DNA of 64,000 nt from NCBI GenBank assembly GCA_015491735.1, contig WFVH01000023.1:1-64000 (forward strand), in the 5' to 3' direction. The notes beneath the pieces were generated by a model. The model saw only the letters and a program-made list of their open reading frames with translations, did no database searches and was not told the DNA's origin. Source of the DNA: Gammaproteobacteria bacterium. Its GTDB lineage: Bacteria > Pseudomonadota > Gammaproteobacteria > Thiohalospirales > Thiohalospiraceae. A program made the translations under genes and the position numbers. Position 1 is the stretch's first letter. Each line of letters opens with the position of its first letter. Below, piece by piece: positions 27,126 through 38,988 of this stretch.

Positions 27126-29099
27126 CTACTTCTCCTTTGGAATGAATTTCAAGGATATCTCTGGACGAATCCACTCAACTGCTGGCCGCCCCGCTATAAA
27201 GTCGTCGGGATAATAGCCGTAATTGAGGGCGCCATTGCGCTGCAGCAGACGCATCTGTTCCGCCAATGTCTTCGCATCTACCGGCGTCCCGCTTCGCCAG
27301 TCAACGCTCTGCAGCTCAAACACCGTCTTGTCCAGCGCACCGGGAATGGCGGCGATGCGGCTTACCAGTTTTTTCAGCCAGGCGTTCGGGTTTTTGGCCT
27401 TTTCCATATAAGGCATTGCCATCACCGCCGTATAGTCATAGTGTTTCAGAAACACCTCCATCGACTGGGCAAACCAGGTTTCGGCATCGGGATTCATCAC
27501 CACTGCTGCATACATGTTGCGCGCTGTTTTGATCCGGGAGCGATACAAACGGGCGCGCTCGGTCAACGCATCGGTCCATTGGGCCAGGGCTTCGGTCTTG
27601 CGCAGGGACCAGCGCCTGAAAAGCTCGGGATCGTCCCGAATTGTTTTGATATCTGCCGGCATTTTCCACTGTTGCCGGTAGACCGGCAGCGCCCACTGAC
27701 TGGCATCTTCGAAGTCACTCAGATAGGCATCATCATGAAAAACAAGCCCCTCAAAATAGGCGTGCTTGGCCAGATCTTCGTAAATATCACCTACGAAACG
27801 TAATGCCTGCCCGTTGAAAGGCGACAGACGCCGGTAACTCCCGGCTTCCGGTTTGCGGGAAGGCCAGGCGGCCACACGCGCATCGGCCAACGGGTGATCC
27901 GGCGGCAGATCGTAGGCCAGCACCGGCAGCCAGGCGTAGACCTTGACTCCGACGCGCGTATACAACTGCCAGGCCACGCGGTTGAAGAGATCGGCGCGCA
28001 TGGGCAAATGGCGATTGGGAAAATAGAGAGCGTCCGCATTACCATCACCGTCGGGATCAGCGAACGCCTGCAGATACACCGTATTGACCCCCATCGCCTT
28101 GACGCGGTCCAGGAGTCTGTCCAGATTCTTCTCCTGCTGCCGGGGATTGGCGTCGTAGACATAATCGAGATCCAGGTGCATAACACGCACCGGTTCAACC
28201 GGAGGCTTGTTGTGATTGTTTATCTGCCAGACAAAATTCTCCAGATTGGTGCCGTGGCCAATAAGCAGACGGCCAACGCTACCGAGATTTCCAATGTCCA
28301 CTTTTTTGCTATCGAGTGTCAGCGTGATTGGCATACCCACTTCACGCGCAATATCAATGGTGGTCTGGCTGTATGCACCGTACGGCCATACCATCACCCG
28401 CGGCCTGGTTCCTGTCTTTCGCGCAATCAAGTCGGAGTTGCGCTGCAGATCGCTTCGAATACGCTGGCGGTACTGCTCATCACTCTCGTACTGGCCTGTT
28501 TTGACGCTGTAGCGCCGCGTCACCGCGGCTGGCTGGCTGTTTCCCTGCGGATTGGCGAGAACACCGTGGTGAAGATCATAACTGTGGGAAGCAACCTCTA
28601 CCCGCCCGGAATCGACCATCTCACGAATTTCGGCCCAGCGCAGAAAATAGTCGCGGGGCACCAGGTCGCTTCCATAGAGAACTTTTTCAGCCAAGGGTGT
28701 TTCCTGCCAACGCCCCACTACGGCGATCACTGCATAAAACCCGAATGCACGTAACAGTGGATAGACCTGTTTGTACATCCCGCGATAGCCATCATCAAAG
28801 GTGAGCAGAACAGCCTTGTCCGGCAGGGGGCGCTCTCCCCGCCGGGCGGCCAGCAGATCATCGATGTTTACCGACACATATCCATGCTCCTTGAGCCAGG
28901 AGAACTGTTTCGCCAGCTCCGAGGTATCCATTGACATAGCCTTGAAATCCTTCCGGCGTTCCGGGGCATGATCGACTTCATGATAGGAGAGCACGATAAG
29001 CTCTGCCCCGGCTCCCGGCGCTACCATCAACAGGAGAAACAGTATTGGCCAGTGACAGCCTGCTATCCGGTATCCCGCACTTTTATTTTGCCTGCTCAT
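27126..29099 (-). CDS. pgaB: Poly-beta-1,6-GlcNAc N-deacetylase
   Basis: This 657-residue protein partly deacetylates PNAG for export and cleaves it. The N-terminal CE4 deacetylase domain has TFDDGY (100-105) and the metal histidines H172 and H177 in SHSYDLHHG. The C-terminal half from about residue 290 is a glycoside-hydrolase-like barrel (LDLDYVYDANPRQQEKNL, VYLQAFADPDGDG). The signal segment ends APGAGAEL without a lipobox cysteine, unlike lipidated E. coli PgaB. I chose ATG 29099; a TTG at 29105 that overlaps the pgaA stop as TTGA is also possible. Confidence 0.95.
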   Translation of the reverse strand: MSRQNKSAGYRIAGCHWPILFLLLMVAPGAGAELIVLSYHEVDHAPERRKDFKAMSMDTSELAKQFSWLKEHGYVSVNIDDLLAARRGERPLPDKAVLLTFDDGYRGMYKQVYPLLRAFGFYAVIAVVGRWQETPLAEKVLYGSDLVPRDYFLRWAEIREMVDSGRVEVASHSYDLHHGVLANPQGNSQPAAVTRRYSVKTGQYESDEQYRQRIRSDLQRNSDLIARKTGTRPRVMVWPYGAYSQTTIDIAREVGMPITLTLDSKKVDIGNLGSVGRLLIGHGTNLENFVWQINNHNKPPVEPVRVMHLDLDYVYDANPRQQEKNLDRLLDRVKAMGVNTVYLQAFADPDGDGNADALYFPNRHLPMRADLFNRVAWQLYTRVGVKVYAWLPVLAYDLPPDHPLADARVAAWPSRKPEAGSYRRLSPFNGQALRFVGDIYEDLAKHAYFEGLVFHDDAYLSDFEDASQWALPVYRQQWKMPADIKTIRDDPELFRRWSLRKTEALAQWTDALTERARLYRSRIKTARNMYAAVVMNPDAETWFAQSMEVFLKHYDYTAVMAMPYMEKAKNPNAWLKKLVSRIAAIPGALDKTVFELQSVDWRSGTPVDAKTLAEQMRLLQRNGALNYGYYPDDFIAGRPAVEWIRPEISLKFIPKEK

Positions 29100-29101
29100 T
29101 T

Positions 29102-31537
29102 TCAAAATCTTGCGTAAACATTTATGAATCCACGGGTGGTATATTGCTGCTCGCCGTCATAGACGGGACGAGTCCGGCTGATGCCATAACTCAAACCAAG
29201 CCGGCGGCTAAAACTCCAATGGTGTTCATAACCCACCCGCCATGTTGGCCTGGTATCAAAACCTTGCTGGGCGGTTGCACCCACGCCAACAAGCAGGCGT
29301 TGATGCAGGGACTTTTCATACCGGCGCCAGGTCTGCCACTGATTGTTCAGCGCCAACTCCATGCTGGTCTGCCCGGCGGGATTGAAGTAGGCCGCACCCC
29401 GTTTACTGTTGGTTTGGCGATACGCAGTCAATTCGCCATCCAGTTGATAACGCAACCCTGTGAACAGACGCTGGCGCCCGAACGCTGTCAGAATATTGCG
29501 GCGGTTTCCATCATCGAAGCCCATACGGCGAGCCGATAGCCCAACGCTGCGGCTCTCATGGAAACGATATTCCGTACCCATCTCGAACGACCAGGCCTCG
29601 ACCCCGGAAAGTTCGGCCTGCAAAGGGGTCTCCAAGCTGAAACTGTCCAGGGCCAGCCGACCCTTCCAGTGGTCAGAAAACGACCAGTCGCCAAAAAAGG
29701 AAAGAGCCGCCGATCCATCTCCATCGCTGATGCTACCGCGGAGGACCACATCCCGGCCGCGATAGTCCAGTCCGGCCGCTATTCGATTCCGGCTGGCTGT
29801 CTGTCCAAAAAAATCCGCTTCGCTATGAGACAGGAACAAAAAAGGGCGCAGTCCCGGCTGATAAGGCTTGTCATAGTAATATCCCTCAACCGCCAGTTCG
29901 CTGCTCCCCTGGTAAAGAGCAGAACTGGATCGGCCTGCGTTTACTCCAAGCCACACTTCCCGCATGTCACGAACGCCAACATCCCGAGCCAGTTCCTGCA
30001 CATGGGGGTCATCACGATGGTGCAACAGCAGGGAGTCCAGTATTGCATCGGTTTCAACCACCTCTCCCCGTGTATAGGCCACGCGACCAACACCGGTACG
30101 GGCACCCGGGTTTTCCGGATCCCGGGCCAATACAATCCGATATTCACTCAAAGCCTGCCGTGGCCACCCCCGCCACAAAGCAACACCGGCAAATGCGTTT
30201 CTAACATCCGGATCGGCAGGTGCCTGCATGAGCAGCGAACGAAGTTCGCGCTCGGCATTTTCGAGTTTTCCAACATACGCCCGCGCTTGGGCGGCAACGG
30301 TTCGGGCGTACAGCTTGTCGGCGCTCCAGTCCCAGTCATTTCCACCTGGCCGCCACGTCCGGTCTGGCAACGAGGCCGCCAGTTGATCGATGTGGGCAAG
30401 CGAACGCTCATACTGCCCGGATTCCAGGTATGCATAGTACAGCGCATATTGAGCATCCAGATCACCGGGATACCCCTTTACTGCCTTTTCCAGCAACAAA
30501 ACAGCCTGCTCCGGCTGGCGCAGAGAAAGATAGGCCTCCCCGGCAGCCGCCAAAACATAGGGCGGAAACTGTTTGACTCCGTCACCGGTCAGCTGCTCGT
30601 ACAGCATCACCGCCTCACGCATGAAGCGCCGGTTCCGGTAGGCATTGACAAGCTCAAAGCGATTGCGAAGCGCGGCTACTCCCGTTTTATCTTTCATTTG
30701 CTGATAACGGCTCCGCAGTAACGCGATGGCCTTGTCCGTATCCTGATGCCGGTCAGCAGGATTCACTGTCGGAAGCCGCCCCCAGCGAACAACCGTCGCC
30801 GCATAATTTCCAGCTATCATCTCCCGCTCTTTCGCAGTAAACAATCCGCTCTCTCTTTGCAGCAGCCGCACCGCTTCATCGGTCGCCCCCAGACGCATCA
30901 GGTTCAGAATCCTGCCCCGACGGGCCGCCCGGTGAGCAGGATCTCTCCTCAGCACGCGGTCATAGAGACCGATGGCCCCAGCAAAATCCCTGTCCATTTC
31001 TTTCACATAGGCGAACGCCTCAAGCAACTCGATGGAACCGGGCTCGGACTTCAACAGAACTTTCATCTGATCTTCGGCATCGGCCGCATAGCCAGCCTCC
31101 GCCAGACTCAGCGCCAGGCCAAGACGGGCCTGCCGCTTTTCTTTACCTCGCTTCAGGGCAATGCGATAGACCTCGATCGCCAGCTCCGGCTGTTGCCGGT
31201 TACGCGCCGACTTGCCGATTGCCATCAGAACATATCCTGGCGCCTGCTTGAGATTGATGCCTGGCAACTGCGCCAACACTTCCACATCACGTCCCGCCCA
31301 GGCAAGCACGCTGATATAGTCATGTCGAAAGCGTCTCTGTGAGGGGTAAGCCGCGACCAGCGCCGACAAACGTTGCAGTGCCGGTTCATACTGCCCTCGA
31401 CGGGCCAATGCTACCGCCGCACGATGCTCCACCGACGGGGTATCCTGCAACGGTGGGCCAGAAGCAGAGGCAACCGGCACGGTATTGCAAAAAAAGAACC
31501 CGGCAACGATAGCGAGAATAGTGATCCGGTCGTTCAT
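29102..31537 (-). CDS. pgaA: PNAG export outer-membrane porin
   Basis: This 811-residue protein guides and exports partly deacetylated PNAG. After a signal peptide (cut near SASGPP) it has a long superhelix of tetratricopeptide repeats to about residue 500, then a C-terminal 16-strand-type barrel ending in GFINVYARF with a terminal phenylalanine. The start at ATG 31537 gives a normal signal peptide; a TTG at 31561 would add eight residues. It is the first gene of pgaABCD. The product is a biofilm matrix, usually controlled by c-di-GMP. Confidence 0.95.
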   Translation of the reverse strand: MNDRITILAIVAGFFFCNTVPVASASGPPLQDTPSVEHRAAVALARRGQYEPALQRLSALVAAYPSQRRFRHDYISVLAWAGRDVEVLAQLPGINLKQAPGYVLMAIGKSARNRQQPELAIEVYRIALKRGKEKRQARLGLALSLAEAGYAADAEDQMKVLLKSEPGSIELLEAFAYVKEMDRDFAGAIGLYDRVLRRDPAHRAARRGRILNLMRLGATDEAVRLLQRESGLFTAKEREMIAGNYAATVVRWGRLPTVNPADRHQDTDKAIALLRSRYQQMKDKTGVAALRNRFELVNAYRNRRFMREAVMLYEQLTGDGVKQFPPYVLAAAGEAYLSLRQPEQAVLLLEKAVKGYPGDLDAQYALYYAYLESGQYERSLAHIDQLAASLPDRTWRPGGNDWDWSADKLYARTVAAQARAYVGKLENAERELRSLLMQAPADPDVRNAFAGVALWRGWPRQALSEYRIVLARDPENPGARTGVGRVAYTRGEVVETDAILDSLLLHHRDDPHVQELARDVGVRDMREVWLGVNAGRSSSALYQGSSELAVEGYYYDKPYQPGLRPFLFLSHSEADFFGQTASRNRIAAGLDYRGRDVVLRGSISDGDGSAALSFFGDWSFSDHWKGRLALDSFSLETPLQAELSGVEAWSFEMGTEYRFHESRSVGLSARRMGFDDGNRRNILTAFGRQRLFTGLRYQLDGELTAYRQTNSKRGAAYFNPAGQTSMELALNNQWQTWRRYEKSLHQRLLVGVGATAQQGFDTRPTWRVGYEHHWSFSRRLGLSYGISRTRPVYDGEQQYTTRGFINVYARF

Positions 31538-31854
31538 CAATAAATAGCCATGAAGATTCAAGAAAAAATTTCCACTTTATCCATTTCCAGCAAGTTCATT
31601 ACATAATAAATTTATGTTTTTCCCCGTTGCCTTCTGTCCTTTCTTGTTAACACGCCAGCCGCAACGAATTGGTTCCTTTTTTTCAAAAAACAGTTGAATA
31701 CAGTGTGTTTGACCTTGTTAAGTAATAGCCAGCCCCAAGGCGTGCTGGCGCCGGCAGACAAGATCTCCTGTCAAAGCACCACAGCACCGCAAAAGACCGC
31801 CTAATCGCAGGCCCAACGATGTTGTCGCATCCTCTCTCAATCAACGGATATTTA

Positions 31855-31956
31855 TTAACCCGGCAACACTGCAGCTTGTATTCAGCTGGCGCGTGACGCC
31901 TTGATCTGGAGAGCGCTTGAAGTCCTGAACACCAATCCACAGGGTTGCCGGGTTAA
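31855..31956. repeat. Family B repeat, 102-bp copy
   Basis: The ends TTAACCCGGCAAC and GTTGCCGGGTTAA are perfect inverted repeats of 13 bases, and the pairing extends weakly into the next bases (CTG / CAG). The centre is not shared with the 161-bp copy. It lies about 320 bases upstream of pgaA. Confidence 0.7.
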
Positions 31957-32371
31957 CAAAAACAAATGATCTAAACCAGCATTCGGAACAGAGAGAAAAC
32001 AGGGGAAAACCGCCCGGATTTAACGAGGGGGAGAGTATAAATCGTTTTCAAAAAAAGAAAAGAGAGCTGGCTCACAGTTCCCCACGACGAACCGCCAGGC
32101 AAAAAATACATTCTCAGTGTATCTGGCAAGAGAATCGGCCGACAAAACAAGAACCTGAGGCAACAGGTTGGAATTTTCAGCTTGCAGGAAAAAGAAGAAG
32201 CGAGATTTATGCAGCCAATTTTATTGTTGAAAAATGACAGTTATTTTTCTTTTCAACAGACGGCTTCGGGGAGAACAAAAGAAATGCACTATATGTGAAA
32301 TTTATATGATTATTAATTTATTTGTTCGGATTCGTTGTTGACGGTTCAGCGACTGCAACACAAATTTCATG
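31957..32371. other. AT-rich region upstream of pgaABCD
   Basis: The whole gap between pgaA and purA is 955 bases; this part has no open frame with coding features and is distinctly richer in A and T than the surroundings, most of all at 32280-32340. It may hold the pga promoter or a non-coding RNA. No riboswitch or promoter could be named with confidence. Confidence 0.4.
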
Positions 32372-32489
32372 GTAGCCATTCCGCAGGGTATGAAACAAGC
32401 CGGTTACTGTTCAAATTGCCCCTGAAATCCGCCATTTCTGCGATGAACGCCTTGAACTGACGGATTTCAGGGGCGAGCTGAATCGTTAC
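32372..32489 (-). repeat. Family A MITE, 118-bp older copy
   Basis: The inside (GAAACAAGCCGGTTACTGTTCA, CCCCTGAAATCCGCCATTTCTG, CTTGAACTGACGGATTTCAGGGGC) matches the reverse complement of the full copies, and the ends GTAGCCATTC and GAATCGTTAC are decayed. The flanking octamers ATTTCATG and GTTTCATT agree at 6 of 8 positions. It ends 3 bases before the purA stop codon. Confidence 0.75.
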
Positions 32490-32492
32490 GTT

Positions 32493-34989
<2,497 letters not shown>

Positions 34990-34999
34990 AGTCAAACAG

Positions 35000-35188
35000 T
35001 CAGTTCTTGATCAAGAAAACCAGCCCCAGACCCAGCAGCATGCTGAGCAAGCCTCCGATACGTAACATGCGATCTTCCAGGTTCGCCATCTGCATCACGG
35101 CGCGGCGATACCCCCGCGGATTGACGAACGGCAGAATCCCTTCGATAACCAGCACCAGGGCTGCCGCCGTCAACAGATCATGCCACAT
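35000..35188 (-). CDS. DUF2065 (YjeT-like) small membrane protein
   Basis: This 62-residue protein has two hydrophobic helices around a short basic loop (FVNPRGYRRAVMQM), the pattern of DUF2065. The family is regularly located next to hflC and may assist the HflKC complex, but the role is unproven. It lies 15 bases after the hflC stop and 10 bases before hisZ. Confidence 0.88.
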   Translation of the reverse strand: MWHDLLTAAALVLVIEGILPFVNPRGYRRAVMQMANLEDRMLRIGGLLSMLLGLGLVFLIKN

Positions 35189-35203
35189 TCAAATGTATCC
35201 TGC

Positions 35204-36097
35204 TCACTCGGAAGCACTGTCTTTCCGGATCTCGCCCCGGGCATCTTTGAAGTACCGGAAAAAATCCGAATCCGGCTTGACAATCAGAACATCCTCTTTG
35301 CTCCGGAATGTATTTCGATAAGCATCCATACTGTGATAGAACGAGTAAAACTCCGGATCCTTTTCATAGGCTCTGGCATAAATCTCCGCAGCCTTGGCAT
35401 CACCTTCACCCCGAATACGCTCTGACTCGCTATATGCCTCGGCAAGGATCACTGTACGCTGGCGATCCGCGTCGGCGCGGATGCGTTCCGCTGCTTCCGC
35501 CCCCCGGGAGCGCAACTCCTTGGCTACCCGCGTCCGTTCGGCGCGCATCCGTTGATAGACTGAATTGCTGACTTCCGGAGGCAGATCGATACGCTTGATA
35601 CGCACGTCAACAACCTCAACACCAAAAACCCTTGCATGACGATTGGCCGTCTCCTGCACCAAATCCATTATCTTGGCCCGCTCGCCGGAGACCACCTCTT
35701 GAATCGTCCGTTTGGCAAATTCAGCCAGCATGCCATCGTTAATGATGCGGGACAGCCGCTGCAAAGCCTGACTCTCCTGCCCGCCCACAGCGGTGTAGTA
35801 TCGGCGTACATCGCTGATACGCCACTCCACAAAATAGTCGACATTGACGTTCTTCTTCTCACTGGTGAGAAAAAACTCCGGTCGTGCATCCAGTGGCAAT
35901 ATCCGCCGATCAAACTTGCGTACGTTATTGATCAGCGGCATTTTCATATGCAGGCCAGGCTCGTAGTCCGAGCGGGTGATCTCTCCCAACCGGAACAGAA
36001 TGGCATATTCGCGCTCATCCACGGTAAACAGGGACATCGACAGCAATATCCCCGCCCCCAACAGGACAACCAGCGAAACTGTCTTGTAGGTACCCAT
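35204..36097 (-). CDS. hflC: FtsH modulator HflC
   Basis: This 297-residue band-7/SPFH protein, with one N-terminal membrane helix and a large periplasmic domain, forms a complex with HflK around the FtsH protease. Characteristic segments are VDEREYAILFRLGEI, DARPEFFLTSEKKNV and the helical MRAERTRVAKELRSRGAEAA region. Its ATG overlaps the hflK stop by one base (TGATG), so translation is coupled. Confidence 0.97.
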   Translation of the reverse strand: MGTYKTVSLVVLLGAGILLSMSLFTVDEREYAILFRLGEITRSDYEPGLHMKMPLINNVRKFDRRILPLDARPEFFLTSEKKNVNVDYFVEWRISDVRRYYTAVGGQESQALQRLSRIINDGMLAEFAKRTIQEVVSGERAKIMDLVQETANRHARVFGVEVVDVRIKRIDLPPEVSNSVYQRMRAERTRVAKELRSRGAEAAERIRADADRQRTVILAEAYSESERIRGEGDAKAAEIYARAYEKDPEFYSFYHSMDAYRNTFRSKEDVLIVKPDSDFFRYFKDARGEIRKDSASE

Positions 36098-37278
36098 CAG
36101 CGCACCTCCCTGCTGCGTAAGTTATCTCGCATACGTTTGGTTTTCTCTTTGGTGGCAGAAGCGGGGGCCGACAACAACGGAGGCTGCGGCAGCGCCAACT
36201 CACCTCCGTTGAAACCGGAGACCGGCAGCGGCCGTTTCATCATCTGATCCAGTGGCAGATAGAGCAGATTATTGCCACCATCCACATCTATCATCAGGGT
36301 GGTGCTGCGCCCCATGACGGACTCTATCGCATCGATGTAGAGACGCTTGCGCGTAACCTCTGGAGATTTTTCGTACTCAGCCAGCACACTCTCGAACCTG
36401 CTTGCTTCACCTTGCGCATCGGCAATGACCTTTGCCTTATAGGCATTCGCCTCCTCGATACGCCGCGCCGCAGCACCCCGCGCCCTGGGCAGGATATCGT
36501 TGGAGTAGGCTTCAGCTTCATTTTTCAGGCGCTGCTCGTCTTCCCGCGCCTTGACTGCATCGGCGAAAGCATCCTGAACCTGTTCGGGCGCTTGCGCTTT
36601 CTGCATGTTGACGCTGGTCAACTCCAGCCCAACCTGGTAGTGATCCAGTATCTGCTGCAACAGCGTCATCGTACTGGCGGCGATTTCGGTTCGTCCGGTA
36701 GTAATCACCTTGTCGAGCGTGCTTTTCCCAACCACTTCACGAATGGCGCTTTCCGCCGCCTGGCGCAGAACGACATCGGGATCGCGAACATTGAACAGAT
36801 AGTTCCGGGCATCCTTGACCTTATATTGCAGGGAAAATTTCAACTCAATGATATTTTCATCCTGGGTCAGCATTACCGACTCCCCGGTTTCGCCAAAGCC
36901 CAGCTCGACACTGCGGATCTGATCGACATTGATCTTTTCGACTTTTTGAATAAAACGGGCATGCCAGTGCGGACCCGGGCCGGTAATATCCTTGAAGGCG
37001 CCGAACTGGGTAACGATACCCCGCCGCCCCTCGTCGACGATGTAGATTCCTGACAACGCCCAGATTACCAGCAGCACCGCAATGACGATGCCGATACCCA
37101 TTGGACCTGCCTGAGGGAGTCCGCCTTCTCCACCACCGCCTCCGCCGCGCCCCCCGAAAAGGCCGCCGAACTTTTCCTGCAGTTTCTTCAACATTTCATC
37201 GAGGTCGGGTGGACCCTGTTCGCTTCCACCTCCCCAAGGATCTTTTCCCTTGGAACCTCCTGGTTCATTCCAGGCCAT
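36097..37278 (-). CDS. hflK: FtsH modulator HflK
   Basis: This 393-residue band-7/SPFH protein is the partner of HflC. It has the typical Gly-rich N-terminal tail (GGLFGGRGGGGGGEGG at about 37-52), one membrane helix (62-80), the SPFH domain and a long coiled coil. The ATG follows GGAG at 8 bases. Length and layout are normal. Confidence 0.97.
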   Translation of the reverse strand: MAWNEPGGSKGKDPWGGGSEQGPPDLDEMLKKLQEKFGGLFGGRGGGGGGEGGLPQAGPMGIGIVIAVLLVIWALSGIYIVDEGRRGIVTQFGAFKDITGPGPHWHARFIQKVEKINVDQIRSVELGFGETGESVMLTQDENIIELKFSLQYKVKDARNYLFNVRDPDVVLRQAAESAIREVVGKSTLDKVITTGRTEIAASTMTLLQQILDHYQVGLELTSVNMQKAQAPEQVQDAFADAVKAREDEQRLKNEAEAYSNDILPRARGAAARRIEEANAYKAKVIADAQGEASRFESVLAEYEKSPEVTRKRLYIDAIESVMGRSTTLMIDVDGGNNLLYLPLDQMMKRPLPVSGFNGGELALPQPPLLSAPASATKEKTKRMRDNLRSREVR

Positions 37279-37300
37279 TTATAGACTCCGCTCGTTTTGG

Positions 37301-38638
37301 TTAATGTAATAAACGCCGATCCCCGCAAACCTCAATCGCTGGCGAAGAGGTGTCGGTAACAACTTCCACGTTTTCAAAACCCTTCTGCCGCGTCAACAGC
37401 TCCCGATGCCTTGCATCCACCCGGATCATCAGTAGCCAGGCTCCGGTGTTTTCGATCTTTTCATCTATAACGGATCGCCACTCATAGAGCAGGGCCCGCA
37501 ACCGGCCTTCTGTTGGAGGAATACGCAACCCCAACTCCGTCTGTGCCGTAGCCAGCCGTTTTGCAATGGCCGCGCGGAGCAATTGCATCCCTTCGCCGCT
37601 AACCGCCGACAACCAGACACGCCGCACCTGTCCGCACTCATCATGTTCACTGCGCGGCGTCACATTATCCAGCAAATCGATTTTATTATAAACCTCAATC
37701 CGGGGCACCTTTTCGGCTCCTATCTCTTTCAGCACCAGCTCAACCTGTTCCATCTTTTCGTGGCGCTCGGGATCGTTCGCGTCAACAATGTGCAGTAATA
37801 ACTGCGCATCCCGGCTCTCCTGCAGGGTGGAGCGGAATGCAGCGACCAGATCGTGAGGCAGATGACGAATAAAGCCGACGGTATCCGCCAACACCACGGA
37901 GCGGTTATCCGGCAACTCAAGCTGTCTGAGCGTCGGATCCAGTGTGGCGAACAGCTGATCGGCTGCATACACTCCGGCGCGGGTAAGCCGATTGAACAGT
38001 GTGGATTTGCCGGCATTGGTATAACCCACCACGGACACTGTAGCAACTTCCGCACGGTGCCGGGAGCGGCGCCCTTGCTCCCGCTGGTGATCAACCTTTT
38101 TCAGGCGGCGGGTGAGATGTTTGATCCGCTCTCCCAAGAGGCGGCGGTCGGTTTCGAGTTGCGTCTCTCCCGGACCCCGGAGGCCGATCCCTCCCTTTTG
38201 CCGCTCGAGATGGGTCCAACCGCGCACCAGACGGGTGGACATGTGCCGCAACTGGGCCAGCTCCACCTGCAGCTTGCCTTCATGGGTGCGGGCGCGCTGG
38301 GCAAAAATATCCAGAATCAGGCTGGTGCGGTCCAGAACCCGGCACTTTAGCAGCCGTTCCAGATTACGCTCCTGGGCCGGTGACAGGGCATGATTGAACA
38401 GCACCAGGTCGATCCGGCCATCCGACTCCAGCAACAGCCGAATCTCTTCGGCCTTACCGGTACCAATAAAGTATTTGGGATCAGGGACGCGCCGCCCCCC
38501 CCTGACGACAGTAACCGGAACAGCCCCGGAAGCCTCGACAAGCTCCCTGAACTCATCGAGACCTTCCCGCTGTTTTTCATCCGGAAAATCGAGATGAACC
38601 AGAACCGCACGTTCACCCCCCTGGGGACGCTCAAACAA
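37301..38638 (-). CDS. hflX: GTPase HflX
   Basis: This 445-residue ribosome-splitting GTPase has the HflX N-terminal domain with GIGLRGPGETQLETDRR (150-166), a helical hairpin, and the G domain: G1 GYTNAGKS (205-212), the G3 DTVGF region and NKIDLL. The start codon is TTG at 38638. This is supported by GAGGTGG six bases upstream, which overlaps the hfq stop. So hfq and hflX are coupled. Confidence 0.96.
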   Translation of the reverse strand: MFERPQGGERAVLVHLDFPDEKQREGLDEFRELVEASGAVPVTVVRGGRRVPDPKYFIGTGKAEEIRLLLESDGRIDLVLFNHALSPAQERNLERLLKCRVLDRTSLILDIFAQRARTHEGKLQVELAQLRHMSTRLVRGWTHLERQKGGIGLRGPGETQLETDRRLLGERIKHLTRRLKKVDHQREQGRRSRHRAEVATVSVVGYTNAGKSTLFNRLTRAGVYAADQLFATLDPTLRQLELPDNRSVVLADTVGFIRHLPHDLVAAFRSTLQESRDAQLLLHIVDANDPERHEKMEQVELVLKEIGAEKVPRIEVYNKIDLLDNVTPRSEHDECGQVRRVWLSAVSGEGMQLLRAAIAKRLATAQTELGLRIPPTEGRLRALLYEWRSVIDEKIENTGAWLLMIRVDARHRELLTRQKGFENVEVVTDTSSPAIEVCGDRRLLH

Positions 38639-38649
38639 ACGATGCCACC

Positions 38650-38907
38650 TCAGGTGTTACCTGGCATTGCACTCCCTTCTTCAGAAGGCACGACCGGCAA
38701 CCGAACGTTCCTCGCAGGAACAACGGTCGAAATTGCATGCTTGTATACCATTTGATTGACCGTGTTTTTCAGCAACACGACGAATTGGTCGAAAGATTCG
38801 ATTTGCCCCTGAAGCTTGATACCGTTGACCAGGTAAATAGAGACGGGCACCCGCTCCTTGCGCAGGGCATTCAAATAAGGATCTTGTAATGCTTGGCCTT
38901 TAGCCAT
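38650..38907 (-). CDS. hfq: RNA chaperone Hfq
   Basis: This 85-residue Sm-like protein pairs small RNAs with mRNAs. The Sm1 and Sm2 motifs are intact ([21 protein letters not shown] and [10 protein letters not shown]). The C-terminal tail after residue 70 is short (about 15 residues), much shorter than in E. coli, as in many non-enteric gammaproteobacteria. ATG 38907 follows AAAGGAG at 7 bases; an upstream start at 38955 is not supported. Confidence 0.98.
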   Translation of the reverse strand: MAKGQALQDPYLNALRKERVPVSIYLVNGIKLQGQIESFDQFVVLLKNTVNQMVYKHAISTVVPARNVRLPVVPSEEGSAMPGNT

Positions 38908-38988
38908 GCGAATACTCCTTTTTGTTATATAGTGTTCAAAAAAGCCAACCACCAAATAGCACTTCCGGTCGCTTTCGACTGTCCCTGT

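Noticed and set aside
31683-31940. Minus-strand open frame of 85 codons upstream of pgaA
   Set aside because: It covers a family B repeat and has no ribosome site.
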